From JBGPYB01 sp041493035 (GTDB lineage: Bacteria; Acidobacteriota; Vicinamibacteria; Fen-336), in NCBI GenBank assembly GCA_041493035.1, contig JBGPYB010000088.1, positions 1-20,006 of the forward strand: a DNA stretch of 20,006 nucleotides, in the 5' to 3' direction. Within the stretch, counting starts at the first letter, position 1. Every line of letters begins with the position of its first letter. The translations under genes were made by a program, and so were the position numbers. The notes under the pieces are model-generated. The model was not told where the DNA came from and did not search any database. It worked only from the letters and a program-made list of their open reading frames with translations. Shown piece after piece: positions 6,979-15,266 of this stretch.

Positions 6979-7622
6979 TACCTCACCCCACGCCCCGCCA
7001 CGACCGCGAGGGCCGGACGCGCGTCCTTGACTTTCCGTGGACTGGCCCCGTTCAGGAAGAGATCCACGACGGGGTCGGCCAGTTGGGCGAGATCGTAATC
7101 CTTTCGCCCGAGGATCCACGAAGTGACCATCTCGTCGAGGGCGCCAAAGAAGGCCTTTGTCGCGACCTTGGGGTGAAGGTCGGCGCGGAGGCTCCCCTCG
7201 CGCTTCCCCTGTTCGATCACGTCCGCGAGGAGTGCGAAGTAGTCCTGGAGCCATGAGGCCGTGAAACGTTCCAGGAAGCGCGTCGAGTGACGCAGCTCCA
7301 CCTGGAAGACCAGGGCCAGGTCGCGATTGCCGCCGAAAAGACGCAGGTGGTGGGCCGCGATGGCGCGGAGCCGCGCCGGCGCCCCGGCGAGGGTCCGGAT
7401 CTCCTCGCGTCCGCGCTCGAGATGCTCGGCCATCACCTCGTCGAACAGCGAGACGAGGATGTCTTCCTTGTTGCGGAAGTAGAGGTAGATGGTGCCGTCG
7501 GCCACGCTGGCGCGGCGGGCGATCTCCGAGACCTTGGCCCCGAAGTAGCCCTTGCGGGCGAAGACCTTGACCGCCGCGTCGAGGATCCGCCGTCTCTTGT
7601 CGTCGCTGCGCTTCCGAGCCAT
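6978..7622 (-). CDS. fadR: TetR-family fatty-acid degradation repressor FadR
   Basis: The protein is a DNA-binding repressor of fatty-acid degradation genes, released by long-chain acyl-CoA in its characterised Bacillus and Thermus relatives. The 214-residue product has an N-terminal TetR helix-turn-helix (about 12-58). Its recognition region, SVADGTIYLYFRNKEDILVSLF (39-60), is nearly that of Bacillus subtilis FadR. The C-terminal ligand domain includes ELRHSTRFLERF and the GALDEMVTSWIL segment also found in FadR. It is the first gene of an operon with an acyl-CoA ligase, FadN and FadE, which supports the assignment. A perfect palindrome of FadR-box type lies 2 nt before its start codon, so it very likely represses itself and the genes behind it. 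No Shine-Dalgarno sequence is visible, so initiation may be nearly leaderless. Confidence 0.9.
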   Translation of the reverse strand: MARKRSDDKRRRILDAAVKVFARKGYFGAKVSEIARRASVADGTIYLYFRNKEDILVSLFDEVMAEHLERGREEIRTLAGAPARLRAIAAHHLRLFGGNRDLALVFQVELRHSTRFLERFTASWLQDYFALLADVIEQGKREGSLRADLHPKVATKAFFGALDEMVTSWILGRKDYDLAQLADPVVDLFLNGASPRKVKDARPALAVVAGRGVR

Positions 7623-7624
7623 TT

Positions 7625-7642
7625 TGAATGAACCGTCATTCA
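7625..7642. promoter_or_regulatory. FadR operator
   Basis: TGAATGA, 4 nt and TCATTCA form a perfect inverted repeat of 7-bp arms. This matches, as I know it, the Bacillus subtilis FadR box. It covers the predicted transcription start of fadR and touches the -10 box, so a bound repressor would block initiation. I found no second full site in the window. Confidence 0.85.
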
Positions 7643-7671
7643 GTATGGGTACGCCAGCGGTGGCGTGTCAA
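7642..7671 (-). promoter_or_regulatory. fad operon promoter
   Basis: On the minus strand a consensus -35 box TTGACA (7666-7671) is followed by an 18-nt spacer and a -10 box CATACT (7642-7647, 4 of 6 matches). Transcription would start about 10 nt before the fadR ATG, inside the operator. It should drive the whole operon down to fadE. Confidence 0.75.
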
Positions 7672-7706
7672 GGGGCTCGAGGGAGCTCACGGGCAAGACG
7701 CAAGAA

Positions 7707-7739
7707 ACGGGGGCGAGGCCCGCAGGCGCCCGCCCCCGT
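7707..7739 (-). terminator. Candidate intrinsic terminator of the lipoprotein gene
   Basis: On the minus strand, ACGGGGGCG and CGCCCCCGT form a perfect 9-bp stem around a 15-nt loop, followed by TTTCTTG. It lies 25 nt after the lipoprotein stop. The T tract is short, so strength is uncertain. It would insulate the fad promoter from upstream transcription. Confidence 0.5.
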
Positions 7740-7763
7740 CCGGTCTAGCGCCGCCTTGTCGTT

Positions 7764-8519
7764 TTACTGATCGTCTCCGTCGTTGTCCCCGTCACCCCCT
7801 CCGGATTCGCTCTCGACCGTGATCTTCTTCGCGAGAACGCTCCCGTCGGTCTGGCCAGTTCCTTTCACCTCGACCACGTCCTGGACCTTGAGGTCGGCGA
7901 GGCCGATCCGGTCTCCGTTGCGCTTGAACTCGGTATTGGTGTCGGTCTGAACGAGGCGGCCGGCCACCGTCATGTTGGGTGGGCTGATGGATTCGATGGC
8001 GCCCTTGAACTCGACCTCCCCCTCATGTCCGTGGTGGGGTTTTGGAGAGGGGCTCGGACTCGGCTCCGTTGTTGGAGACGGCGAAGGGGACGGGCTCGGA
8101 GAGTCGTCCGACCCCGTAATCGTCGCTCGCCCGCCGGCCAGGGTCACCGAGATGGTGAGCGTTTGCCCGGGGACAAGACCGCCCAGGCTGAGGATGGCGT
8201 CGAGGCCCGGCGCCTCGAACCGGAGGGAGAGGTCTTTCCCTGCCGGAACGGCGGACAGGACAAAGCGGCCGCTCGAATCCGTCGTGGACGAGACGTCGGT
8301 TCCGATCACGGTGACTTTGACCCCGGCGGCGGTGTGACGAGACATCGAAGCACTCGCGGCGGAGGCCCCGGTCTGGATCGTTCCACTGATGCTGGCGGTG
8401 GTGGTGGCGACTGCGGTGGGTCCCAGGGTCGATCCAGCTTGGGAACCGCAAGCCGCTGAAACGAGGACGAGACCGAACGCAACGAGCAACGGCAAAGGGA
8501 TGCGTACAAATCGCTGCAT
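7764..8519 (-). CDS. Lipoprotein with carboxypeptidase-regulatory-like and DUF5666-like domains
   Basis: This is an exported lipoprotein of unknown function. The signal peptide ends in a lipobox, LVSAAC, with Cys24 as the lipidated residue. Residues about 43-130 form a beta-sandwich of the carboxypeptidase regulatory type, with the typical TDSSGRFVLSAVPAG stretch. A Ser-Pro linker (about 139-161) and a His-rich piece follow. Residues about 168-236 resemble DUF5666: a small beta-barrel pattern with a FKGAIESI start and the VQDVVEVKG and LAKKITVE strands. The tail is acidic and Gly/Asp-rich. I chose the ATG at 8519 because GGAGG lies 6 nt upstream; the TTG at 8525 directly abuts that GGAGG. It is transcribed away from the TPR/BACON gene and likely monocistronic. 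Confidence 0.82.
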   Translation of the reverse strand: MQRFVRIPLPLLVAFGLVLVSAACGSQAGSTLGPTAVATTTASISGTIQTGASAASASMSRHTAAGVKVTVIGTDVSSTTDSSGRFVLSAVPAGKDLSLRFEAPGLDAILSLGGLVPGQTLTISVTLAGGRATITGSDDSPSPSPSPSPTTEPSPSPSPKPHHGHEGEVEFKGAIESISPPNMTVAGRLVQTDTNTEFKRNGDRIGLADLKVQDVVEVKGTGQTDGSVLAKKITVESESGGGDGDNDGDDQ

Positions 8520-8525
8520 GTGCAA

Positions 8526-8530
8526 CCTCC
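8526..8530 (-). promoter_or_regulatory. Ribosome binding site deciding the lipoprotein start
   Basis: GGAGG on the minus strand ends 6 nt before the ATG at 8519. It has no spacing to the alternative TTG at 8525, so the ATG is preferred. Confidence 0.75.
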
Positions 8531-8733
8531 AATAAATGAACGGCTCATGAAACGAACGACGCGGCGCACGACTATAGGTACGTCAGCCGAAGCCAAGGCC
8601 TCGGGTATAGCGAACAAGCTACCGCGCCGTAGAGCGTGCTGTCGGTGACGCCTCTCACGCGGCTGCCGCAATAATTTCGCGCGGTAATTCCCTTGCGGCA
8701 CTGGCTTGGGGCGGGTAGCCTCGCATCGCAGAC
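8531..8733. promoter_or_regulatory. Divergent intergenic region
   Basis: The region should hold both the lipoprotein and the TPR/BACON promoters. On the minus strand TATAGT (8571-8576) is a good -10 candidate, but its -35 is poor (TTGGCT at 14 nt). On the plus strand TTGCGG (8693-8698) and TAGCCT (8716-8721) are 17 nt apart, each matching only 3 of 6. CCGCAA (8666-8671) and TTGCGG (8693-8698) form an inverted repeat that could be an operator. None of these is strong. Confidence 0.3.
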
Positions 8734-9897
8734 ATGTTGCGAGAGGTGTTCGCCGGGTTCCTTTCCGCTCTTCTCCTGCTGCCGGGCGTCCCCTCCGAGC
8801 TGCAGGTGCGGGAGCCCGAGCTGGCCGCGGGGATCGTGCTCGCGCAGGAAGGCGACTTCGGGGCGGCTCTCGCGAGGCTCGACGGCGCGGTGCGACGGCT
8901 CGAGACGGGTCCGAGACCGAGCCCTGAGCTGGCCGTGGGTTACGTCTACCTGGGCATGACCTACCTGGAGCAGGATCAGGAGCCCTCGGCCCGAATGCGC
9001 TTTCTCCAGGCCGCCAGAGAAGATCCGGCGTTGCGACTGAACGCCCGCGACTTCTCGGCGCAAGTGATCCGCTTTTTCGAAGCCGCGCGTCAGGAGGTCG
9101 ACGCCACTCGCGCCGCGCCCGCCGTCCTGCAACCCGCGGCGACTCCCTCGCCTGAGCCGAGGAAGAAGCGGTCAGCGCTTCCCTTCGTCATCTTGGGCGG
9201 CGCCGCCGTGGGTGGAATAGCGGCGACCACCTTTTCCACGACGACCGCGACAACGACAACCACGACCCTGCCTCCGGCTTCGTGCAGCTATTCGATGTCT
9301 CCCGCGACACAAAAAGCTTCCGCTGCCGGAGGAAACGGGACGTGCTCGGTGCGCGCAACGCCCAGCGGCTGCGGCTGGACGGCCGAGAGCACGGAGGCGT
9401 GGCTTTCGATCACCGGCGAAGCGCAGGGCACCGGGAACGGGACCGTGAGCTTTCGAGCCGCGGCCAACGAAGGCAACGGACGCAAAGCCCGGATCCGTCT
9501 GGCGCAAGACCACGACGCCCGCTGCGAGATCGAGCAGGACTCGAGCCGTGCGGCGTTGCCCCCCGCGGGCGCGTTCATCTGGTCGAGCGAGCTGGAGGTT
9601 CCCGGATCCGGCGGACAGATCGTCGTGAACGGCCTCGAGGCGGCGTACCAGAACGGAGGGCGCATTCAAAGGAGTGGGCCGGTGCGCGAACCGCGTGGAC
9701 AGATCGAAGCGACGCTCGTCACGGCCTCGGGGCGGCCCGGAACGTGGCGCTTCACGCTGAGTGGTGCTTTCCAGCCGGGAAGCCTGCGGGTGAGCGTCGG
9801 CGACGCCGTGACCATCACGGCCGACGCGGTGGCCTTTCGGCTTGCCGGAAGAGCGGGGGAGCGCGTGGTCTTTGGGTTCGGCCTGTCGGCTCCTTGA
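8734..9897 (+). CDS. Membrane-anchored TPR and BACON domain protein
   Basis: The role is unknown; the design suggests an envelope protein whose C-terminal part binds a protein or glycan outside the membrane. A hydrophobic N-terminus (about 5-18) could be a signal peptide or anchor. Residues about 28-122 are helical and TPR-like (YVYLGMTYLEQDQEPSARMRF). A Pro-rich stretch and basic RKKR lead into a second hydrophobic segment (147-165), then a Thr-rich linker. Residues about 182-267 form a BACON-type beta-sandwich, with the CSYSMSP start, the GCGWTAEST motif and several Cys. The remaining 110 residues look like another beta-sandwich that I do not recognise. No clear Shine-Dalgarno precedes the ATG. 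The gene converges on the kinase gene 12 nt away. Confidence 0.8.
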   Translation: MLREVFAGFLSALLLLPGVPSELQVREPELAAGIVLAQEGDFGAALARLDGAVRRLETGPRPSPELAVGYVYLGMTYLEQDQEPSARMRFLQAAREDPALRLNARDFSAQVIRFFEAARQEVDATRAAPAVLQPAATPSPEPRKKRSALPFVILGGAAVGGIAATTFSTTTATTTTTTLPPASCSYSMSPATQKASAAGGNGTCSVRATPSGCGWTAESTEAWLSITGEAQGTGNGTVSFRAAANEGNGRKARIRLAQDHDARCEIEQDSSRAALPPAGAFIWSSELEVPGSGGQIVVNGLEAAYQNGGRIQRSGPVREPRGQIEATLVTASGRPGTWRFTLSGAFQPGSLRVSVGDAVTITADAVAFRLAGRAGERVVFGFGLSAP

Positions 9898-9909
9898 AGC
9901 CGACGAGGC

Positions 9910-11406
<1,497 letters not shown>

Positions 11407-11463
11407 CGCGAGGAACGATTATTGCCCGCGCCAAAGCCTCTGGGGTAATCTGGAGCCCTCGAA

Positions 11464-11973
11464 ATGACCTCCCGCCCGTCCGTGTTCCTCGGCCTCGGGT
11501 CCAACCTCGGCGATCGGGAGAAGAACCTCACCCGCGGCCTCCAGTTCCTCGAAGAAGGCGGCTTCTCGGTGACGGCCCGCAGCTCCTTGTACGAGACCGA
11601 GCCCGTCGGCGGCCCGCCGCAAGGTCCCTACCTGAACCAGGCGATCCGCGGCGAGACCGATCTCGCGCCGGAGGCGCTCTTGGCTGCATGCCTGCACGTC
11701 GAGGCCGAGCTCGGCCGGGTGCGCCGCGAGCGCTTCGGTCCTCGGACTCTCGACATCGACATCCTTCTCTATGGGGACCTCGTGCAGGACGCCCCACGAC
11801 TGGAGATACCCCACCCCCGGCTTCACGACCGCCTCTTCGTCTTGATCCCTTTGGCCGAGGTCAGTGGGAGCGCGATCCACCCTCGTCTCGGCCTTACGAT
11901 CGCCACGCTCCGGGCCCGTTGTTCGGACCGCTCGAGCGTTGCCCTCTACGCTTCCGCGGAGGCGCGCGCCTGA
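11464..11973 (+). CDS. folK: 2-amino-4-hydroxy-6-hydroxymethyldihydropteridine diphosphokinase
   Basis: FolK transfers pyrophosphate from ATP to 6-hydroxymethyl-7,8-dihydropterin, giving the substrate for dihydropteroate synthase in folate synthesis. The 169-residue length is normal. The N-terminal LGLGSNLGDRE (9-19), the YETEPVGG substrate loop (43-50) and the magnesium-binding GPRTLDIDILLYG (92-104, with Asp97 and Asp99) are all present, followed by the family's IPHPRLHDRLFVLIPL (115-130). GGAG ends 8 nt before the ATG. The stop shares one base with the next gene's start (TGATG), so folate and deoxynucleotide salvage functions are translationally coupled. No other folate gene is in the window. 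Confidence 0.93.
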   Translation: MTSRPSVFLGLGSNLGDREKNLTRGLQFLEEGGFSVTARSSLYETEPVGGPPQGPYLNQAIRGETDLAPEALLAACLHVEAELGRVRRERFGPRTLDIDILLYGDLVQDAPRLEIPHPRLHDRLFVLIPLAEVSGSAIHPRLGLTIATLRARCSDRSSVALYASAEARA

Positions 11974-12614
11974 TGGCCCTCCACTACATCGCCATCGAGG
12001 GGGCCATCGGCGTCGGAAAGACGTCGGTCGTGGAACGTCTCGCGGAGCGCCTGGACGCCACGACCGTCCTCGAGGACTGGGGGCAGAACCCGTTCCTCAA
12101 GCCTTTCTACGACGGCACCAGCGGTGCGGCCTTCCAGGTGGAGCTGTTCTTCCTGCTGTCTCGCTACCGGCAGCAGCAGGAGCTCGTGCAGCGGAACCTC
12201 TTTGCCCAGGCCACGATCTCCGACTACGTCTTCGAGAAGAGCAAGCTCTTCGCCTACCTGAACCTCGAGGACAGCGAGCTGATGATCCACGAGAAGCTCT
12301 ACGGTCTCCTGGCCGAGGGTGTGCCGAAGCCCGACCTCGTCGTGTATCTGCAAGCGCCGACCGAGGTGCTGATGAAGCGCATCCGCGGGCGGGGCCGCCC
12401 GGAGGAGAGCCGCCTCTCCGAGGAGTACCTCGCCGAGGTCAACCGCGCGTACAACTACTACTTCTTCCACTACAACCTGACGCCGCTCCTCGTCGTGAAC
12501 ACGGCCGAGGTCGACTTCGTGAAGCACCCCCAGGACCTCGAAGATCTGCTGAAGCAGATCAAGGCGATGGGGAAGGGGACGCAGTACTACGTCCCCATGG
12601 CCTCGAAGGGCTGA
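11973..12614 (+). CDS. Deoxynucleoside kinase
   Basis: The protein phosphorylates deoxynucleosides with ATP for nucleotide salvage; the base preference (dA/dG or broader) cannot be read with confidence. The 213-residue product has a P-loop GAIGVGKTS (10-18), the EDWGQNPF substrate motif (34-41), the ISDYVFEKS segment in the position of the family's catalytic helix (82-90) and an Arg-rich lid, RIRGRGRPEE (136-145). The ATG at 11973 lies within the folK stop (TGATG) and starts exactly before the conserved first strand, which decides the start. An upstream in-frame extension into folK is only shadow. Thymidylate kinase is less likely because of the NPF motif. Confidence 0.9.
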   Translation: MALHYIAIEGAIGVGKTSVVERLAERLDATTVLEDWGQNPFLKPFYDGTSGAAFQVELFFLLSRYRQQQELVQRNLFAQATISDYVFEKSKLFAYLNLEDSELMIHEKLYGLLAEGVPKPDLVVYLQAPTEVLMKRIRGRGRPEESRLSEEYLAEVNRAYNYYFFHYNLTPLLVVNTAEVDFVKHPQDLEDLLKQIKAMGKGTQYYVPMASKG

Positions 12615-12726
12615 AGACACAAAGAGAGAAGAGTAGGGACGGCAGGAACCGCGAAAGAAAACGCGGGGTCTCCGTGGTTTCCGTTTTTCGGCTGGGGGTC
12701 GCTTGACCTGCGCGATCCCGTTTGCC
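12615..12726. other. Intergenic gap with weak hairpin and candidate promoter
   Basis: CCGCG (12649-12653) and CGCGG (12662-12666) form a short hairpin with an A-rich loop, without a directly following T run; a T5 run comes later at 12683-12687. It could be a weak terminator for the folK pair. TTGACC (12703-12708) and CATGCT (12726-12731), 17 nt apart, are a plausible promoter for the next operon, but the -10 overlaps the ATG at 12727. Confidence 0.3.
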
Positions 12727-13530
12727 ATGCTCATCCCCGGTATCAAGGTGAGTCCGTCGTTTCGTCTTTCGCCGCGCCAGCTCGCGCTTCCGTTTGATGC
12801 GCCGCTCTGGAGTGCCGCGAGCCTCGAAGCGGTGCTGATGCGCGAAGCGGCCCGACCCTTGCGCCTCACCCTGACGGAGAATCGCTCGGTCCTTCTTTCG
12901 TTCCGGCGCGAAAGGGACTCCGTCCTGCTCCGTCTCCACCGGATGTTCCTTTACGCTCCCATGGCCGTCGTCCGAGCCGTGGCGCGCGGCCTCTCGCGTC
13001 GCAGCCGCAAAGCGGACGGCGCCGTGCGGCGGTTCATGAACGAGAACCTGCATCGGGTACAGAAGGTGAAGCGCCCGCTTCCGCCCCTCGTGACGAGCGG
13101 ACGCGTCCATGACCTCGTACGGATCTTCGGCCGGCTCAACGGCCGCTTCTTTGACGACGGCCTGCGTGTCCCGATCACCTGGGGGCGCGGGAGTGGGCGC
13201 GCCCGGCGTGGCGGGCTGACCTTCGGAAGCTACGATCCGGTCCTGGGGCTCATACGGATCCATCCCGTTCTCGACCGCAGTGACGTCCCGCTCTACTTCC
13301 TGGAGAGCGTCGTCTATCACGAGATGCTCCATCATCACCTCGGGGGGATCCCCGACCGGGCCGGCCGCACCGTCTATCACTCACGAGCGTTCCGCGCCGC
13401 GGAGGCGCGCTATCCCTCGCATCGCGAGTCCCTCGCCTGGGAGAAGGAGAACCTGCCCCATCTCCTCCGGGCCAGCCGGGAGCTCGACCGCAAGCGCAAG
13501 GCCGAGGCGGCCGCCGCCCGCCGCGGATGA
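12727..13530 (+). CDS. SprT-like zinc metalloprotease
   Basis: This is a probable cytoplasmic zinc-dependent protease; substrate unknown. The C-terminal half has the zincin motif VVYHEMLHHHL (His198, Glu199, His202 in the 267-residue product) and, downstream, VYHSRAFRAAEARYP, where His218 is a likely third ligand. That spacing fits SprT-like proteases. The N-terminal 120 residues are Arg-rich with no recognised domain. No Shine-Dalgarno sequence supports any start. I used the first ATG, but a TTG at 12703 and a GTG at 12748 are alternatives; the GTG would fit the candidate promoter TTGACC/CATGCT better. The stop overlaps the first ABC gene by 4 nt (ATGA), so the protease is in an operon with the exporter. 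Confidence 0.8.
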   Translation: MLIPGIKVSPSFRLSPRQLALPFDAPLWSAASLEAVLMREAARPLRLTLTENRSVLLSFRRERDSVLLRLHRMFLYAPMAVVRAVARGLSRRSRKADGAVRRFMNENLHRVQKVKRPLPPLVTSGRVHDLVRIFGRLNGRFFDDGLRVPITWGRGSGRARRGGLTFGSYDPVLGLIRIHPVLDRSDVPLYFLESVVYHEMLHHHLGGIPDRAGRTVYHSRAFRAAEARYPSHRESLAWEKENLPHLLRASRELDRKRKAEAAAARRG

Positions 13531-15266
13531 AATACCTCCGGCGGCTGGCGCCCTACGTGAGGCGCCACCGCAAGGGCCTCGCCTGGGGCCTCCTCTGCCT
13601 CGTCCTCACCACGGCCTTCTCGGTGGCGTCGCCCAAGGTCCTGGGCTACGGCATCGACGACCTCGCGCGGAAGGTCACCCAGGGGAAGCTGGTCGGCTAC
13701 TCCGCGGTCCTCGTCCTCCTCGTCCTCGTCGAAGGGGTCTTTCGCTACTACATGAGGATCGTCCTGATCGGCGTGAGCCGTGAGATCGAGTACGAGCTGC
13801 GGAACGACGTCTTCCGTCACTTGACGCGCCTCGCCCCGCGCTACTACGAGACGAACCGGGTGGGAGACATCATGAGCCGCGCCACCAACGACATGTCGGC
13901 GGTGCGCATGGTGCTCGGCCCGGGGATCATGTACACGGCCAACACCCTCGCGACCTGCGTCGGGACCGTCGTCCTGATGGCGATGATCAGCCCGCGTCTT
14001 CTCGGCCTCGCCCTCCTTCCCCTCGTGCTCGTGTCCATTCTCGTGCGCCACTTCGGACGGAAGATCCACGACCGCTTCGAGAAGGTGCAGGAGCAGCTCT
14101 CGAACATGACGGCGCTCGTCCAGGAGAACCTGTCGGGCGCCCGGGTGGTGAAGGCCTACGTCCAGGAGCCCCACGAGCTGGCGCGCTTCGAGGAGTGCAA
14201 CGAGGAATTCGTGGAGCGGAACCGGGCGCTCATCCGAATGTTCGGCACCCTCTACCCCGGGATCCAGCTCCTCATGGGGGCCGGGGCCATCATGGTCCTC
14301 TGGCTCGGCGGCCGGATGGTGGTGTCGGGAGCGATCAGCCTCGGTTCCTTCGTGGCCTTCGGGACATACCTGACGATGCTGCATTGGCCGATGATCGCCC
14401 TCGGGTGGGTCGTCAACATCTTCGAGCGTGGCGAGGCGTCGATGGGGCGCATCTGCGCGATGCTCGACGCGCCGGCCGAGATTCGCGACGAGGCCCCCGA
14501 GACCGTGGCCGAGCTTCGCGGCGCCGTGGAGTTTCGCAATCTGACCTTCACCTATGGCGGTGCACCCGCCCTCCGCGACATCGACCTCCGGGTGCCCGCG
14601 GGCGCTACGGTGGCGATCGTCGGACCGACCGGCTCGGGGAAGAGCACCCTCGTCAGCCTTCTTCCGCGCCTTCACGACGCGCCGCCGGGGACCCTCTTCG
14701 TCGACGGCCACGACATCCGCCGCTTGCCCCTCGAAACGCTCCGCGGCGCCGTGGGGTTCGTGCCGCAGGAGACGTTCCTCTTCTCCGACACCGTCCGCGA
14801 GAACGTCGCCTTCGGCGTGACGTCGCCCTTGGGCGCTGCGCCGCGCGCGGAGTGGGCCGCGGAGGTGGCGCAGCTCGCGAAGGACGTCCGGGGCTTCCCG
14901 AAGGGGTTCGACACGTTCGTGGGCGAGCGGGGCATCACCTTGTCCGGCGGACAGAAGCAGCGCACCGCTCTGGCGCGCGCCCTGGCCGTCGACCCGCGGA
15001 TCCTGGTCCTCGACGACGCCCTCTCCGCGGTGGACACCGAGACGGAGGAGGAAATCCTGACGGGGCTTCGAGAGGTGCGGGCCTCGCGCACGACTTTCGT
15101 CGTGTCGCACCGGATCTCCACGGTCAAGGACGCCGACCTGATCGTCGTGCTCCGAGACGGCCGGATCATCGAGCGCGGAAGTCACGAGGAGCTGCTGGCG
15201 CTGGGGGGCTTCTACGCCGACCTGAACCGCCGCCAGCTCCTGGAAAAGGAGATGGAAACCGCGTGA
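13527..15266 (+). CDS. ABC exporter half-transporter, degenerate-site subunit
   Basis: This is one half of a heterodimeric type IV ABC exporter (MdlA/LmrC/TM287 style), with a transmembrane domain (about 15-300) fused to an ATPase domain (about 335-575). The Walker A is GPTGSGKS (366-373), Gln414 is the Q-loop, the signature is a canonical LSGGQ (472-476) and His528 is the switch residue. The Walker B reads LVLDD (493-497), with Asp497 where the catalytic Glu normally stands. In heterodimers this marks the subunit whose own Walker motifs form the non-hydrolysing site. The substrate (drug, lipid or peptide) cannot be told. The gene starts in the protease stop and ends in the second ABC gene's start (GTGA), so the three are one operon. 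Confidence 0.93.
   Translation: MKYLRRLAPYVRRHRKGLAWGLLCLVLTTAFSVASPKVLGYGIDDLARKVTQGKLVGYSAVLVLLVLVEGVFRYYMRIVLIGVSREIEYELRNDVFRHLTRLAPRYYETNRVGDIMSRATNDMSAVRMVLGPGIMYTANTLATCVGTVVLMAMISPRLLGLALLPLVLVSILVRHFGRKIHDRFEKVQEQLSNMTALVQENLSGARVVKAYVQEPHELARFEECNEEFVERNRALIRMFGTLYPGIQLLMGAGAIMVLWLGGRMVVSGAISLGSFVAFGTYLTMLHWPMIALGWVVNIFERGEASMGRICAMLDAPAEIRDEAPETVAELRGAVEFRNLTFTYGGAPALRDIDLRVPAGATVAIVGPTGSGKSTLVSLLPRLHDAPPGTLFVDGHDIRRLPLETLRGAVGFVPQETFLFSDTVRENVAFGVTSPLGAAPRAEWAAEVAQLAKDVRGFPKGFDTFVGERGITLSGGQKQRTALARALAVDPRILVLDDALSAVDTETEEEILTGLREVRASRTTFVVSHRISTVKDADLIVVLRDGRIIERGSHEELLALGGFYADLNRRQLLEKEMETA

Noticed and set aside
6979..7254. 92-residue upstream extension of the acyl-CoA ligase
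   Set aside because: It overlaps fadR out of frame and is Arg-rich. The ATG at 6978 is coupled to the fadR stop and begins the conserved domain.
8050..8110. Ser-Pro repeat stretch in the lipoprotein as a mobile repeat
   Set aside because: It is a normal low-complexity linker between two domains, with no palindromic structure.
11422..11451. folK promoter TTGCCC/TAATCT with 18-nt spacing
   Set aside because: Its transcript would start after the GGAG ribosome site at 11452-11455, which looks genuine, so the two are incompatible.
14195..15262. Long upstream extension of the second ABC subunit
   Set aside because: It is a shadow of the first ABC gene. The GTG at 15263 overlaps the preceding stop and opens the normal N-terminus.
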